Source: Treponemataceae bacterium
GTDB taxonomy: Bacteria; Spirochaetota; Spirochaetia; Treponematales; Treponemataceae
Assembly (NCBI GenBank): GCA_024413635.1
Contig: JAKSTT010000003.1
Location: 1-51,378 of the forward strand
DNA: 51,378 nt
Direction of reading: 5' to 3'
The translations under genes were made by a program, and so were the position numbers. Shown here one piece after another: positions 33,714 through 43,160 of this stretch; position 1 is the stretch's first letter; each line of letters opens with the position of its first letter. The notes below the pieces were generated by a model that worked only from the letters and a program-made list of their open reading frames with translations, did not search any database and was not told the DNA's origin.

Positions 33714-34965
33714 TGGCGCTATTTCTCAGGACGAAATTGATGCTCTGTTATCTGGCGTAGACATGGGTGGCCTTGGTGGATCTTCAGGTGGCCTGTCATC
33801 ATCTGCAAGTTCTACTCCTGCTTTTGATGTTCCAACCCTGAAGAACTTCATCAATGACCAGACTGCGACATTAAAGGGCAGCCTGGATACCATGACCGGT
33901 GCTTCTTTTGAAGTTGGTTCGGTAACCGTTGAAAACGTACAGCGTGATGATGTACTGAAAAAAGTTCCTGAAATGGTCGTTTCTGTTGTAGCAGATTACA
34001 ATACGACTCTGGTAGGTGACCACCTGTTTATTCTGGCTCCGGAATTTGCCCAGAAATTAACGGCACTTATTAACAGCGAAGAAAATCCTGAACTGTCAGA
34101 TATGGCTCTTTCTATTGCCGGTGAAGTTGTTTCACAGCACGCCGGTTCAGAAGTTACCAGCCTGTGTGCCGGTGGCCGTCTGGCAGGTCTTTCATTTAAT
34201 CCGGCAGAATCAGTTCATGTGCCAAAGGCCATGGTCCGGTTCCCTGCCGGCAGTTTTGCCCTTGCGTCATATCCAATCAGCCTTGACGGCAATTCCTATA
34301 CTCTGTGGGAAATCTTCAGCGGCGATGTAGCCGGTCAGATTACCTCTGCACTGGGCGGTGGTTCCACCAGTGGTGCTGACAACAGTGTCGGAGGACTTTC
34401 AGCTGCTGAAATGCAGTCCATGACTTCCATGGGAGGTCTTGGCGGTATGGGAGGCGGCATGTCCGGTATGGGTATGGGTGCTCCCATGGGCGGCATGAAC
34501 ATGGGTGGCGGTATGCCGAACATGGGCATGGGCGGTATGGGCATGGGTGGCGGTATGCCAAACATGGGTATGGGCGGCATGAACATGGGTGGCGGTATGC
34601 CAAACATGGGTATGATGGGAATGGGTGGCGGCATGCCACAGCAGATCCCCAACGTACAGCAGCTGCAGTATCCTAACCTTACCCCGACTCAGGGTGGTGA
34701 AGGTAACGGTAACATCGGTCTGATCATGGACGTATTCATGGAAATGACCGTAGAACTGGGCCGTACCAAAAAACCGATTAAAGAAATTCTGGGTATGGGT
34801 GAAGGTACCATTATTGAGCTTGAAAAACTGGCAGGTGAGCCGGTAGATATTCTGGTAAATCACAAGCCGATTGCTTGTGGTGAGGTTGTAGTTATCGACG
34901 AAAACTTCGGTGTTCGTGTAACAAAGATTCTTTCACCAATGGAGCGCGTGGCAGATTTACATTAA
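33706..34965 (+). CDS. fliY: Flagellar motor switch protein FliY (FliN with CheC-like domain)
   Basis: 419 aa from ATG at 33706 with SD AAGGAG; the ATG at 33697 overlaps the SD. N-terminal [13 protein letters not shown] motif and a CheC-like domain (about 45-220). A long Met/Gly-rich low-complexity linker (about 245-312) leads to a C-terminal FliN/SpoA domain (about 335-415: [40 protein letters not shown]). The CheC phosphatase motif is poorly kept in the one site seen ([12 protein letters not shown] lacks the usual Asn), so phosphatase activity is uncertain. Confidence 0.93.
   Translation: MSDGAISQDEIDALLSGVDMGGLGGSSGGLSSSASSTPAFDVPTLKNFINDQTATLKGSLDTMTGASFEVGSVTVENVQRDDVLKKVPEMVVSVVADYNTTLVGDHLFILAPEFAQKLTALINSEENPELSDMALSIAGEVVSQHAGSEVTSLCAGGRLAGLSFNPAESVHVPKAMVRFPAGSFALASYPISLDGNSYTLWEIFSGDVAGQITSALGGGSTSGADNSVGGLSAAEMQSMTSMGGLGGMGGGMSGMGMGAPMGGMNMGGGMPNMGMGGMGMGGGMPNMGMGGMNMGGGMPNMGMMGMGGGMPQQIPNVQQLQYPNLTPTQGGEGNGNIGLIMDVFMEMTVELGRTKKPIKEILGMGEGTIIELEKLAGEPVDILVNHKPIACGEVVVIDENFGVRVTKILSPMERVADLH
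34430..34640 (+). repeat. Met/Gly-rich tandem repeat inside fliY
   Basis: Repeated units such as GGCGGTATGGGCATGGGT and GGTGGCGGTATGCCAAACAT encode [18 protein letters not shown] blocks. Four GGGMP-containing units occur. Neighbouring copies are nearly identical at DNA level, so copy number is likely to vary. Confidence 0.85.
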
Positions 34966-34987
34966 TCCTTAATGGGTGGGGGATTAT

Positions 34988-35605
34988 TTGTTCAGATCTA
35001 AACTTTTCTCAAAACATATGGCAGCCTTGCTGGTACTCTTGTTGTGTACGGCAGGGCTTTCTCCCGTTGCACAGGAATCTGCCCGTGCCAACGAAGAATC
35101 AATTATCCTCAACTTTGATGATGCAGCCGGTTCCGGTGCTGCAGGAACTGATCTTTCTGCTGCCACTACCAGCACCTTCTGGCTTTTTGTCCGCATGATT
35201 GTTGTGCTGGCACTGGTAATTGCCATCATTTATCTGGTGGTATGGCTTTTAAAAAAGAGTATGGATCCCGGTGTTCAGGAAGATGACTATCTGAAAAAGA
35301 CTGCCAGTCTGACTCTTGCACCCGGTAAATCGGTTCAGGTAGTTACCCTGGGCGACCAGGCATGGGTACTGGGTGTATCTGAAGAAAGTGTTTCCCTCAT
35401 CAGCGAAATTCATGACAAAGAACTCATTGATGCCATGAACATCCATGCAGAACCGAATAATGCAAAGAAACCTCTGGATTTTGCTTCTATGCTGGCAAAT
35501 GTAACCGGTACCCGCAAGCGTTCCGGTTTTACAAGAACAGAAGATTTCATAAAAAACCGGCGTGACCAGTTTTCTAACCGCAATGACCGTGGAGATAACC
35601 AGTGA
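34988..35605 (+). CDS. fliO: Flagellar export-apparatus protein FliO (FliZ)
   Basis: 205 aa from TTG at 34988, chosen because GGGGGA (34978-34983) is its SD; a GTG at 34976 has none. A signal-like N-terminus is followed by a membrane helix (about 65-85, LFVRMIVVLALVIAIIYLVV). The cytoplasmic FliO domain has LTLAPGKSVQVVTLGDQAWVLG. The tail is basic (KNRRDQFSNRNDRGDN). It overlaps fliP by 4 bases (GTGA). Confidence 0.88.
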   Translation: MFRSKLFSKHMAALLVLLLCTAGLSPVAQESARANEESIILNFDDAAGSGAAGTDLSAATTSTFWLFVRMIVVLALVIAIIYLVVWLLKKSMDPGVQEDDYLKKTASLTLAPGKSVQVVTLGDQAWVLGVSEESVSLISEIHDKELIDAMNIHAEPNNAKKPLDFASMLANVTGTRKRSGFTRTEDFIKNRRDQFSNRNDRGDNQ

Positions 35606-36423
35606 AAAAGTGTCTTGCGGTTCTGCTGATGACGGTTTCCGTACTGGTGCCTGTTTTTGCCCAGAGTGCGTCTAACCTTGATTTTCCTACCATGTCTACT
35701 CCCGGGGTGACAACCATGAGTTCAACCATCGGTGGTGTTGATATTCCGGTTGTAGACCTGACTATCCGGCAGCCCGAAAGCAACCGTGAAGTTGCTTTTT
35801 CCATCCAGCTGCTGCTTCTGGTAACCGTTTTAAGCCTGGCTCCCAGTATCCTCATTCTGTTGACCTGTTTCCTCCGGTTCAGCATTGTCCTTGATTTCAT
35901 CAAGCGTGCACTGTCCCTGCAGCAGGTACCGCCAACGGCAGTCCTTAACGGCATCGCCTTTTTCATGACCCTGTTCGTCATGTTTCCTGTATTCAATACC
36001 ATGTATACCAATTCCTTCAAACCCCTGTCTGACGGTCAGATCGGGCTGCAGGAAGCCTATTATGAAGCAGAAGCTCCCATCCGGGAGTTCATGTATAACC
36101 AGATGCGGGATGATACGTCATACATTGCTACCTTTATGGCTATGGGACGTCTGGAACGGCCCAATACCCTGGCTGATGTACCCACGTATATCCTGATTCC
36201 TGCCTATATCCTGCATGAACTTACCTGGGCGTTCAAAATAGGCATCATGCTGTACATACCGTTCATCATTATTGATATGGTCGTTGCATCAGTCCTCATG
36301 GCTATGGGTATGATCATGCTGCCTCCGGTACAGATTTCCATGCCGTTTAAGCTGATGCTGTTTGTTCTGGTTGATGGCTGGGGCCTGTTGACTACCCAGC
36401 TCTTTAATTCCGTAATCAGGTAA
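35602..36423 (+). CDS. fliP: Flagellar export-gate protein FliP
   Basis: 273 aa, GTG start overlapping the fliO stop. An N-terminal signal sequence is followed by four helices. Family signature: LLVTVLSLAPSILILLTCF, RFSIVLDFIKRALSLQQVPP and GIAFFMTLFVMFP, then IGIMLYIPFIIIDMVVASVL. Core of the type-III export gate. Confidence 0.96.
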   Translation: MKKCLAVLLMTVSVLVPVFAQSASNLDFPTMSTPGVTTMSSTIGGVDIPVVDLTIRQPESNREVAFSIQLLLLVTVLSLAPSILILLTCFLRFSIVLDFIKRALSLQQVPPTAVLNGIAFFMTLFVMFPVFNTMYTNSFKPLSDGQIGLQEAYYEAEAPIREFMYNQMRDDTSYIATFMAMGRLERPNTLADVPTYILIPAYILHELTWAFKIGIMLYIPFIIIDMVVASVLMAMGMIMLPPVQISMPFKLMLFVLVDGWGLLTTQLFNSVIR

Positions 36424-36437
36424 AGGAGAGCTGAGCG

Positions 36438-36707
36438 ATGGATACGGTACAGATTGTTTCCCTTATGCGTGAAGGCATTATGCAGGTTCTGATTCTGACA
36501 GCTCCGATTCTGGGAGTTGCGCTGGCGGTCGGTCTTATTGTTGCCATTTTCCAGGCAACTACGTCCATTCAGGAACAGACCCTCACGTTCCTTCCCAAAT
36601 TTGTTGCCATTCTGGGTATGCTGGCGTTACTGGGCGGCTGGATGTTCTCCAACCTGGAAACTTATACCCGTTACCTCTTTGAATCCATTTCCCGTATTTC
36701 AGGATAG
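36438..36707 (+). CDS. fliQ: Flagellar export-gate protein FliQ
   Basis: 89 aa, two helices, with SLMREGIMQVLILTAPILGV and FQATTSIQEQTLTFLPK. SD AAGGAGAG. Part of the FliPQR gate. Confidence 0.96.
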   Translation: MDTVQIVSLMREGIMQVLILTAPILGVALAVGLIVAIFQATTSIQEQTLTFLPKFVAILGMLALLGGWMFSNLETYTRYLFESISRISG

Positions 36708-36716
36708 TAGCCGGAT

Positions 36717-37577
36717 ATGCTTCAGACCATTGTTGCTGCAGCTCCCTTATTTCTCCTGATTGCGGTACGTATTTTTGCCATAATGCAGACTTCTCCCTTG
36801 CTGTCATCCCAGATGGTACCCCGTGTGGCCAAAGTGGGGCTTACCGGCTGCATTGCGTTTCTGGTGCTTCCGGTACTTATGAATGACAGTTCCCTGAACA
36901 GTTATTTCCAGCAGGGTGCTAACGTGAATCTGGGGTCGTCCGGCGTGGTTAATTCAGTATTCCAGGATCCCTTTACCCTGCAATATGTGTTCCTGCTGAT
37001 GGGAGAAGCCATGATTGGCGTTATCATGGGCTTTTTCCTTAATCTGCTGTTTGGCGCCTTTTCTTCTGCCGGTCAGTTTTTTTCCCTGCAGATGGGATTC
37101 AGCGCTGCAGAAGCCTATGATGCCCTTTCCCAGGTAGAAAACCCGCTGATGGGACAGTACCTGAACCTTTTAGCCATGCTGGTGTTCCTGCAGATTGACG
37201 GGTTTAAGGAGCTGTTCCTTCACGGCGTGGTCCACAGTTTTACTGCATTGAATGCCTATACCCTGGTGTTTGCCCGCAGCCAGTTCATGACCTTTCTGCT
37301 GAAAGGCTTAACAGGTCTGTTCTTCAACGCCATGGTAATTTCCATGCCAATGGTTGGCACCCTGTTTCTGGTTCATGCCGCCATGGGGCTGTTAAGCCGT
37401 GCGGCACCGCAGATGAACCTGCTGTCAGACAGTATGCCCATTACCCTGCTGTCAAGTTTTGTTCTTCTGGTGCTGGTACTGCCCGGCATGTGCAATCTGT
37501 TCGGTGGATTGATGAACGCAGGATTTACTGCCCTGTACGGTACCTTTGCCTCACTGGCGCCGGGAGGAGGGCTCTGA
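36717..37577 (+). CDS. fliR: Flagellar export-gate protein FliR
   Basis: 286 aa, about six helices. Family features: RVAKVGLTGCIAFLVLPVL, GEAMIGVIMGFFLNLLFGAF and QMGFSAAEAYD. The stop overlaps the flhB ATG by one base (TGATG). In some bacteria FliR and FlhB are fused; here they are separate. Confidence 0.95.
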   Translation: MLQTIVAAAPLFLLIAVRIFAIMQTSPLLSSQMVPRVAKVGLTGCIAFLVLPVLMNDSSLNSYFQQGANVNLGSSGVVNSVFQDPFTLQYVFLLMGEAMIGVIMGFFLNLLFGAFSSAGQFFSLQMGFSAAEAYDALSQVENPLMGQYLNLLAMLVFLQIDGFKELFLHGVVHSFTALNAYTLVFARSQFMTFLLKGLTGLFFNAMVISMPMVGTLFLVHAAMGLLSRAAPQMNLLSDSMPITLLSSFVLLVLVLPGMCNLFGGLMNAGFTALYGTFASLAPGGGL

Positions 37578-38698
37578 TGCTGACGGAAGAATTGCTGATG
37601 CCGGTTTCTGTGCCGGTTGTGGATTTACAGTGGTTTGCTGCAGAAGATGAAGGCCGTACTGAACAGCCTTCGGAATATAAACTGCGCAAAGCCCGTGAAG
37701 AAGGCCGTCTTGCAAAAAGCCAGGAGATAACGGGTGCCCTTGTCATGCTCCTGCCGGTTCTCTGCCTGATCATCTTTGCTCCCTATTTTTTCAATACGTT
37801 TGTGGAAGTGCTCCGGTACTATCTTGACCACTGTACCACCATGGAACCTGATGACCCCAACCACTACAAGATTTTCTGTATTGCACTGGCAAAAGTTACC
37901 GGCCCGGTAGCTGTCTGTGCACTGGTAGGGGCCATTGCCGGAAACATGATTCAGAACCGGGGATTTCTTTTTACAACTAAAACCATTGAGCCGAAATTCA
38001 ACAAGATTCTGCCGAAATTCGGTGAATGGCTGAAACGTACCCTGTTTTCCGTACAGGGTGTCTTTAACCTGGTAAAGTCCATCGGTAAAGTTGCCATCAT
38101 CTTCTTTGCCGCCTATCTGGTCATCAAAGGGGAACTGCCTAAACTGATGACCCTGAATACGGTTCCGCTGCAGACTTCTGTTACCTATATAGCAAGCCTG
38201 ACTGCCAGACTGCTGGTCATTTCAGCCGTAGTATTCCTGGTTATTTCCATTCCGGACTATCTGGTACAGCGCCGTGAGTTCATGGAACAGATGAAAATGA
38301 CCAAACAGGAAGTAAAGGAAGAGTTCAAGGAACTGGAAGGGGATCCCTATACCAAGGGAAAGCTGCGGCAGTACATGAACCAGCTGCTGACCCAGCAGAT
38401 GCGGCAGAAAATTGCAGAGGCAGACGTCGTTATTACCAACCCGACCCATTATGCCGTTGCTTTGCAGTATGACCGGAATACCATGCCGGCCCCCATGGTG
38501 GTGGCAAAAGGTGTTGACGGACTGGCTCTCCGCATTAAGCAGATTGCCCGGGAAAACGATGTCGAAATTGTAGAAAATAAACCGCTGGCCCGCGCGCTCT
38601 ATGCGGATGTAGAAATAGGTGATATAATACCTGAACAGTATTACGCTGCGTTAAGTCTGATCCTGAAACGGGTATACCAGATGAAAGGCAGAATGTAA
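37577..38698 (+). CDS. flhB: Flagellar export switch protein FlhB
   Basis: 373 aa from ATG at 37577 (the frame upstream to 37490 lies in fliR). AEDEGRTEQPSEYKLRKARE is the usual start region. Four helices follow, then the cytoplasmic domain with the self-cleavage motif NPTH (VITNPTHYAVALQY). Switches export from rod/hook to filament substrates. Confidence 0.96.
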   Translation: MLTEELLMPVSVPVVDLQWFAAEDEGRTEQPSEYKLRKAREEGRLAKSQEITGALVMLLPVLCLIIFAPYFFNTFVEVLRYYLDHCTTMEPDDPNHYKIFCIALAKVTGPVAVCALVGAIAGNMIQNRGFLFTTKTIEPKFNKILPKFGEWLKRTLFSVQGVFNLVKSIGKVAIIFFAAYLVIKGELPKLMTLNTVPLQTSVTYIASLTARLLVISAVVFLVISIPDYLVQRREFMEQMKMTKQEVKEEFKELEGDPYTKGKLRQYMNQLLTQQMRQKIAEADVVITNPTHYAVALQYDRNTMPAPMVVAKGVDGLALRIKQIARENDVEIVENKPLARALYADVEIGDIIPEQYYAALSLILKRVYQMKGRM

Positions 38699-38751
38699 GG
38701 CTGAACACGCACAATAAAAGTTTTGTACGTCAACTGTAAGGGTGGGACCAA

Positions 38752-40857
38752 GTGGCTGGCACGTCAAAAAGTTTACATAATACTACGGATATATTTATGG
38801 CCGTAGCGGTAGTAACCGTCATCATGATGATTATGATTCCGCTGCCCACAGTACTGCTGGATGTCCTTATGGCTACCAACGTACTGCTTTCTCTTTTGAT
38901 TCTCCTGATTGTAGTCTATTCTCCGCGGGCAATTGACTTTTCGTCATTTCCTACGGTTCTGCTTATTTCTACGGTTTTCGGCCTGGGGCTGAACGTATCT
39001 TCAACCCGTCTTATCCTTACCAAAGGATTAAAATTTGACGGTCAGATGGTCCGGGCCTTTTCCAGTTTCGTTATCGGTGCCGGTGGTACTGAAGGTATTC
39101 TGATTGGTTTTGTCATCTTCATCATCATCATTGCCGTTCAGACCTTTGTAATCACCAAAGGTGCCACCCGCGTTGCTGAAGTTGCCGCCCGTTTTACCCT
39201 GGATGCCATGCCCATGAAGCAGGCTGCCATTGAATCAGAGTACAATCAGGGATCAATGACGGAAGAAGAACTCCGTCAGCGCAAAATGGATGTGCAGCGT
39301 GAAGCAGATTTCTACGGCAGTATGGATGGTGCCACCAAGTTTGTTTCCAACAACGTAAAAGTCGGCATTTTCATTACCATCATCAACCTGGTTGTGGGCT
39401 TGATTTTCGGTATGGTACTCCGCGGTGAAAATTTTTCTACTGCCATCGGAACCTATGCAGCCCTGACCATTGGTGACGGTCTGCTTTCCCAGGTTCCTTC
39501 CCTGATGGTATCTTTTGCTACCGGTCTGATAGTTACCCGTTCTGTTTCAGATGGCAAAACGACCCTTGGTGATGACATTTCCCTGCAGTTTACCCAAAGT
39601 TCACTCATTTATTACGTTGGCGCCGGAGTTATGGCAGTTATGGGGGTACTTCCCGGTTTCCCCTGGTATGTACTGGAACCCATGGCAGCCGGTCTTGGGT
39701 TTATCGGATGGCGTCTGAAGGACGTTACGAAAAACCGTGAAGCAAAGGCTGCAAAGGCAAAAGCTGACAAACAGGCTGCAGCTGCCGCAGGTCCTTCAGC
39801 ACCGGTACAGACGCAGATCAAGCCGCCGGATCCCCTTTCCCTGGAACTGGGTCTGGCTTTGCTGCCACTGGTTGAAAAAGAAAAGGGTGCCGAACTTATA
39901 GAACGCATCCGCCGCATGAGAAATGAAGCTGCCAATGACTACGGTCTGGTAGTTCCCAATATCCGCATTGTAGATAACATGCGCCTTGATCCCAATGAAT
40001 ACTGCTTCAAGATTAAGGGCGTAGAAATCGGCCGGTTTAAGTTACGGCTGGGAAACTATATGTGCATGAACAGTGGTGATGCAACCCGCGAGATTAAAGG
40101 TGAAGCCACTATTGATCCTGCTTTTGGCCTGCCGGCGGTATGGATTCCGGAAGACAAGCGGGAAGAGGCAGAACGTGCCGGATATGCCGTCATTGATCCG
40201 CCGACCATTATTGCAACGCACCTTACGGAACTGATCCGCACTCATGCTGACGAAATCCTTGGACGTGAAGAAGTTCGGACTATTCTTGATGTACTCAAGA
40301 AAGAATATCCTGCTGTTGTTGAAGAAGCTACCGGATCCGGCAAATTTACGACCGGTGAAATTCAGAAAGTACTGCAGGGACTGCTCCGTGAACAGGTTTC
40401 CATCCGCAATATGGTTGTCATTCTTGAAACCATGTGCGATTACGGCAGTGTTACCAAAGATCCTTCCATTCTGGTTGAAAAAGTACGTCAGGCCCTGGGA
40501 CGTCAGTTATGCCTGCAGTATGCCGATGGTACTCCGGACGGTGGACACGTACTGCGTGTTGTTACCGTAGACCAGCAGTTCCTGGCAAAACTGGTGGAAA
40601 GCCGGGTAAATCTGCCCACTGGGCCCATTGCTGCCCTTGAACCACGTCTGCAGGGCAGATGGATTCAGGCTTTGTCTGCAACCATGGCTTCTATCAGGGG
40701 TAAAGGTTTTATGCCGGTTCTTTGGGTTCCTGATGAAGCCCGTATTCTGGTTAAAAAGAGTACGGAACGGGAAATTCCCAAACTGGTAGTGCTTGCAGCA
40801 AGCGAAATTACACCGGATATCAACGTAGAGATTATTGGAGAGGTTCAAGTTGGCTAA
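38752..40857 (+). CDS. flhA: Flagellar export-gate protein FlhA
   Basis: 701 aa, GTG start. Eight helices occupy the first ~330 residues, with the family block DFSSFPTVLLISTVFGLGLN. The cytoplasmic loop has GATRVAEVAARFTLDAMPMKQ. An Ala/Lys-rich linker precedes the large cytoplasmic domain (about 355-701) that docks chaperone-substrate complexes. The SD is weak (GGTGGGA). The last 8 bases overlap flhF. Confidence 0.96.
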   Translation: MAGTSKSLHNTTDIFMAVAVVTVIMMIMIPLPTVLLDVLMATNVLLSLLILLIVVYSPRAIDFSSFPTVLLISTVFGLGLNVSSTRLILTKGLKFDGQMVRAFSSFVIGAGGTEGILIGFVIFIIIIAVQTFVITKGATRVAEVAARFTLDAMPMKQAAIESEYNQGSMTEEELRQRKMDVQREADFYGSMDGATKFVSNNVKVGIFITIINLVVGLIFGMVLRGENFSTAIGTYAALTIGDGLLSQVPSLMVSFATGLIVTRSVSDGKTTLGDDISLQFTQSSLIYYVGAGVMAVMGVLPGFPWYVLEPMAAGLGFIGWRLKDVTKNREAKAAKAKADKQAAAAAGPSAPVQTQIKPPDPLSLELGLALLPLVEKEKGAELIERIRRMRNEAANDYGLVVPNIRIVDNMRLDPNEYCFKIKGVEIGRFKLRLGNYMCMNSGDATREIKGEATIDPAFGLPAVWIPEDKREEAERAGYAVIDPPTIIATHLTELIRTHADEILGREEVRTILDVLKKEYPAVVEEATGSGKFTTGEIQKVLQGLLREQVSIRNMVVILETMCDYGSVTKDPSILVEKVRQALGRQLCLQYADGTPDGGHVLRVVTVDQQFLAKLVESRVNLPTGPIAALEPRLQGRWIQALSATMASIRGKGFMPVLWVPDEARILVKKSTEREIPKLVVLAASEITPDINVEIIGEVQVG

Positions 40858-42142
40858 TACAGACGGAATGTACTATGTAACGGGTGACACCCTGGATGAA
40901 TGTGTGCGGGCCATGGAAAAGGAACATGGCCCTGATGCATTTTCCATTAAGACCCGTGAACAGGTAAAAATAGGCGCTATTCTTGGTATTGGCGGACACA
41001 AGGGATGGAAGGTAGGGTATACCCTGCGTCCCAAATCTCCGGTTAATTCGTTTCCCACGCTGGCAGAACTGTACCAGCCAAAACCGGTAAAGACTTCAGA
41101 AGATTTTGCCCGGTCCCAGCGTGAAATTGTGGCAAAGGTAAAAGGTCCTGAAGCAGCAGCTGCCATTCCTGTTCCCGGCAGTAAGCCTTTTGGTACATCC
41201 GTAGCCGCTGCGGCAGAAAGCGCTGCCCAGATGAAAGAACTGATGGATCAGATTGCAGCACTCCGGGAAGATCTCAAGAATTCTACCGTTTCTGCTGCTG
41301 AAAACAGTGAAGAGCATCCCACCATTGAAAAACTCCGCAACCTGCTTGAAGATAATGAGTTTTCTCCGGCTTATACCCGGTTCATGATTGACCGGATAAA
41401 AAAGCAGTTCCACATTGATGAACTGCAGGATTATGCAGCGGTAGAAAATACCCTGGTTCATTGGATTGCAGATACCATCGTCATTGATCATGCCGAATTG
41501 ACCAGCCGGCCGCAGGTAATTGTCCTTATTGGTCCCACCGGCGTCGGAAAGACAACAACGGTAGCAAAAATTGCCTCACACTATGCCTATCCAAAAGCCG
41601 GTAACGGTGAATCACCAAAACGGGTTCGCATGGTAGGTATTGACGGCTACCGTATTCAGGCCTATGAACAGCTGGAGCACTATGCCAACATCCTGGAAAT
41701 TCCGGTAGAAAAGGTCTGGAACAGTAATCTGGCTGAAAAAATCGCCAGTTACGGAAAGGAATGGGATGTCATCCTCATTGATACCATCGGCTACAGCCCC
41801 AAAGATTCCGACGGCATAGAGAGCATGCGTCAGCGTCTTGAACTGCAGAAGGCTGTTCCCCAGGTGTACCTTACCATGACTGTTTCAACCAAACTGACCG
41901 ATATGCGTGAAATCATGACGCAGTTTGATACTTTCAACTATAAGTCATTGATTGTTACAAAAATTGATGAAACTTCCTGCGTCGGAAACATCATCAGTGC
42001 AGCCTGGGAAAAACAGAAGTCTTTTGCCTATGTAACTGACGGTCAGAAAGTACCCAGAAACATTGCCCGGGCTACCCAGGTTGAATTCCTGAAACGGCTG
42101 TCCGGTTTTTCCATTGACTGGCTGTCTTTTAACGAAAATTGA
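40850..42142 (+). CDS. flhF: Flagellar placement GTPase FlhF
   Basis: 430 aa from TTG at 40850, supported by SD GGAGAGG; the ATG at 40835 is upstream of that SD. The N-terminal B domain is followed by N and SRP-type G domains (about 215-430). G1 is LIGPTGVGKTTTVAKIA; GIDGYRIQAYEQL, LIDTIGYSPKD and VTKIDE also match. FlhF sets position and number of flagella, which in spirochaetes are inserted near the cell ends. Confidence 0.93.
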   Translation: MANTDGMYYVTGDTLDECVRAMEKEHGPDAFSIKTREQVKIGAILGIGGHKGWKVGYTLRPKSPVNSFPTLAELYQPKPVKTSEDFARSQREIVAKVKGPEAAAAIPVPGSKPFGTSVAAAAESAAQMKELMDQIAALREDLKNSTVSAAENSEEHPTIEKLRNLLEDNEFSPAYTRFMIDRIKKQFHIDELQDYAAVENTLVHWIADTIVIDHAELTSRPQVIVLIGPTGVGKTTTVAKIASHYAYPKAGNGESPKRVRMVGIDGYRIQAYEQLEHYANILEIPVEKVWNSNLAEKIASYGKEWDVILIDTIGYSPKDSDGIESMRQRLELQKAVPQVYLTMTVSTKLTDMREIMTQFDTFNYKSLIVTKIDETSCVGNIISAAWEKQKSFAYVTDGQKVPRNIARATQVEFLKRLSGFSIDWLSFNEN

Positions 42143-42151
42143 CTGAAGGCC

Positions 42152-42179
42152 TAAAGCCTTGGTTCTAATCTATCGATAG
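42152..42179 (+). promoter_or_regulatory. Candidate sigma-28-like promoter upstream of flhG-fliA
   Basis: TAAA (42152-42155), 16 nt and ATCGATAG (42172-42179): perfect -35, 5 of 8 at the -10, and one base more spacing than ideal. It could give FliA autoregulation of flhG-orf-fliA. The weakest member of the set. Confidence 0.3.
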
Positions 42180-42181
42180 AT
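42168..42181. promoter_or_regulatory. 14-bp perfect palindrome before flhG
   Basis: ATCTATCGATAGAT is a perfect palindrome in the 99-bp flhF-flhG gap. It overlaps the candidate -10 element and could be an operator. Confidence 0.4.
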
Positions 42182-42241
42182 AGAGAGAGCTACTGTTACG
42201 CTGTTTTTTATTCTTGTTTTTTATCTTTTGAGGGGAAAGTT

Positions 42242-43111
42242 ATGGAAGATCAGGCATCAGAATTACGCGCCATGCTTCACAAAAATCAGGACGGCACCGG
42301 CCGTACCGAAGGACATAAAACCCGCGTCATCGCTGTTACCAGTGGTAAAGGTGGTGTCGGTAAAACCAATATTTCAGTAAATCTGGCCATTGCCTTTGCC
42401 CAGACCGGAAAACGGGTCATCCTTATTGACGGTGACCTTGGTATGGCAAACGTTAACGTTATTCTGGGTATTACCCCAAAAGCAAACCTGCTTGACGTCA
42501 TCAACAAGAAAAAAAAGATGTCGGAAATCATTCTGGATACGGAATATGGTATCCAGTTCATTGCCGGTGCCAACGGCTTCTCACGTATTGCCAATCTGAG
42601 CCAGGATGAACTGGACTTTTTTGCAGAAGAATTTTCAACCCTGGCAAGTGCCGATATCATCATTATCGATACCGGTGCCGGTGTATCAGATAACGTACTG
42701 CGCTTTATTGAAGCTGCAGACGAAGCCTATGTGGTTACCACTCCGGAACCGACTGCCATCACGGATGCCTATGGCCTGATCAAGATTATTGCAACTGAGT
42801 TTGTTGATACCCAGCTGAACCTGAAACTGCTGGTAAACAAGGTACACACTGCAGACGGCGGAAAACGTATTGCTGACCAGATTACCAAAGTTGTCGGACA
42901 GTTCCTGAATACCAATATCGAATACCTTGGATTCATCTATGATGATCCGGCAGTAACTTCTTCTGTTCTGCGCCAGAAACCGTTCATCATAGCCCAGCCT
43001 AACTCAAAGCCGGCCGTATGCATCAAGCACATTGTCGGCCGCATTGACAAGACGGTAATCAAGACTGACGGCGGCGTTTCGGGCTTCTTCAAGAAGATTA
43101 TTGGCCGTTAA
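42242..43111 (+). CDS. flhG: MinD-family ATPase FlhG (YlxH)
   Basis: 289 aa. Deviant Walker A TSGKGGVGKTNISVNLA, then LIDGDLGMANVNVILGI, IIDTGAGVSDNVLRF and VTTPEPTAITDAYGLIK. FlhG works with FlhF on flagellar number and placement. SD AGGGG. Confidence 0.94.
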   Translation: MEDQASELRAMLHKNQDGTGRTEGHKTRVIAVTSGKGGVGKTNISVNLAIAFAQTGKRVILIDGDLGMANVNVILGITPKANLLDVINKKKKMSEIILDTEYGIQFIAGANGFSRIANLSQDELDFFAEEFSTLASADIIIIDTGAGVSDNVLRFIEAADEAYVVTTPEPTAITDAYGLIKIIATEFVDTQLNLKLLVNKVHTADGGKRIADQITKVVGQFLNTNIEYLGFIYDDPAVTSSVLRQKPFIIAQPNSKPAVCIKHIVGRIDKTVIKTDGGVSGFFKKIIGR

Positions 43112-43160
43112 ACTTGACCATTCCTACTTTTTGACTTAATCTGTCTTAAGGGGGAGTTAG

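Noticed and set aside
34335-34652. Long Pro/Met/Ile-rich frame on the minus strand opposite fliY
   Set aside because: Mirror image of the Met/Gly repeat; no SD or promoter, and fully inside fliY.
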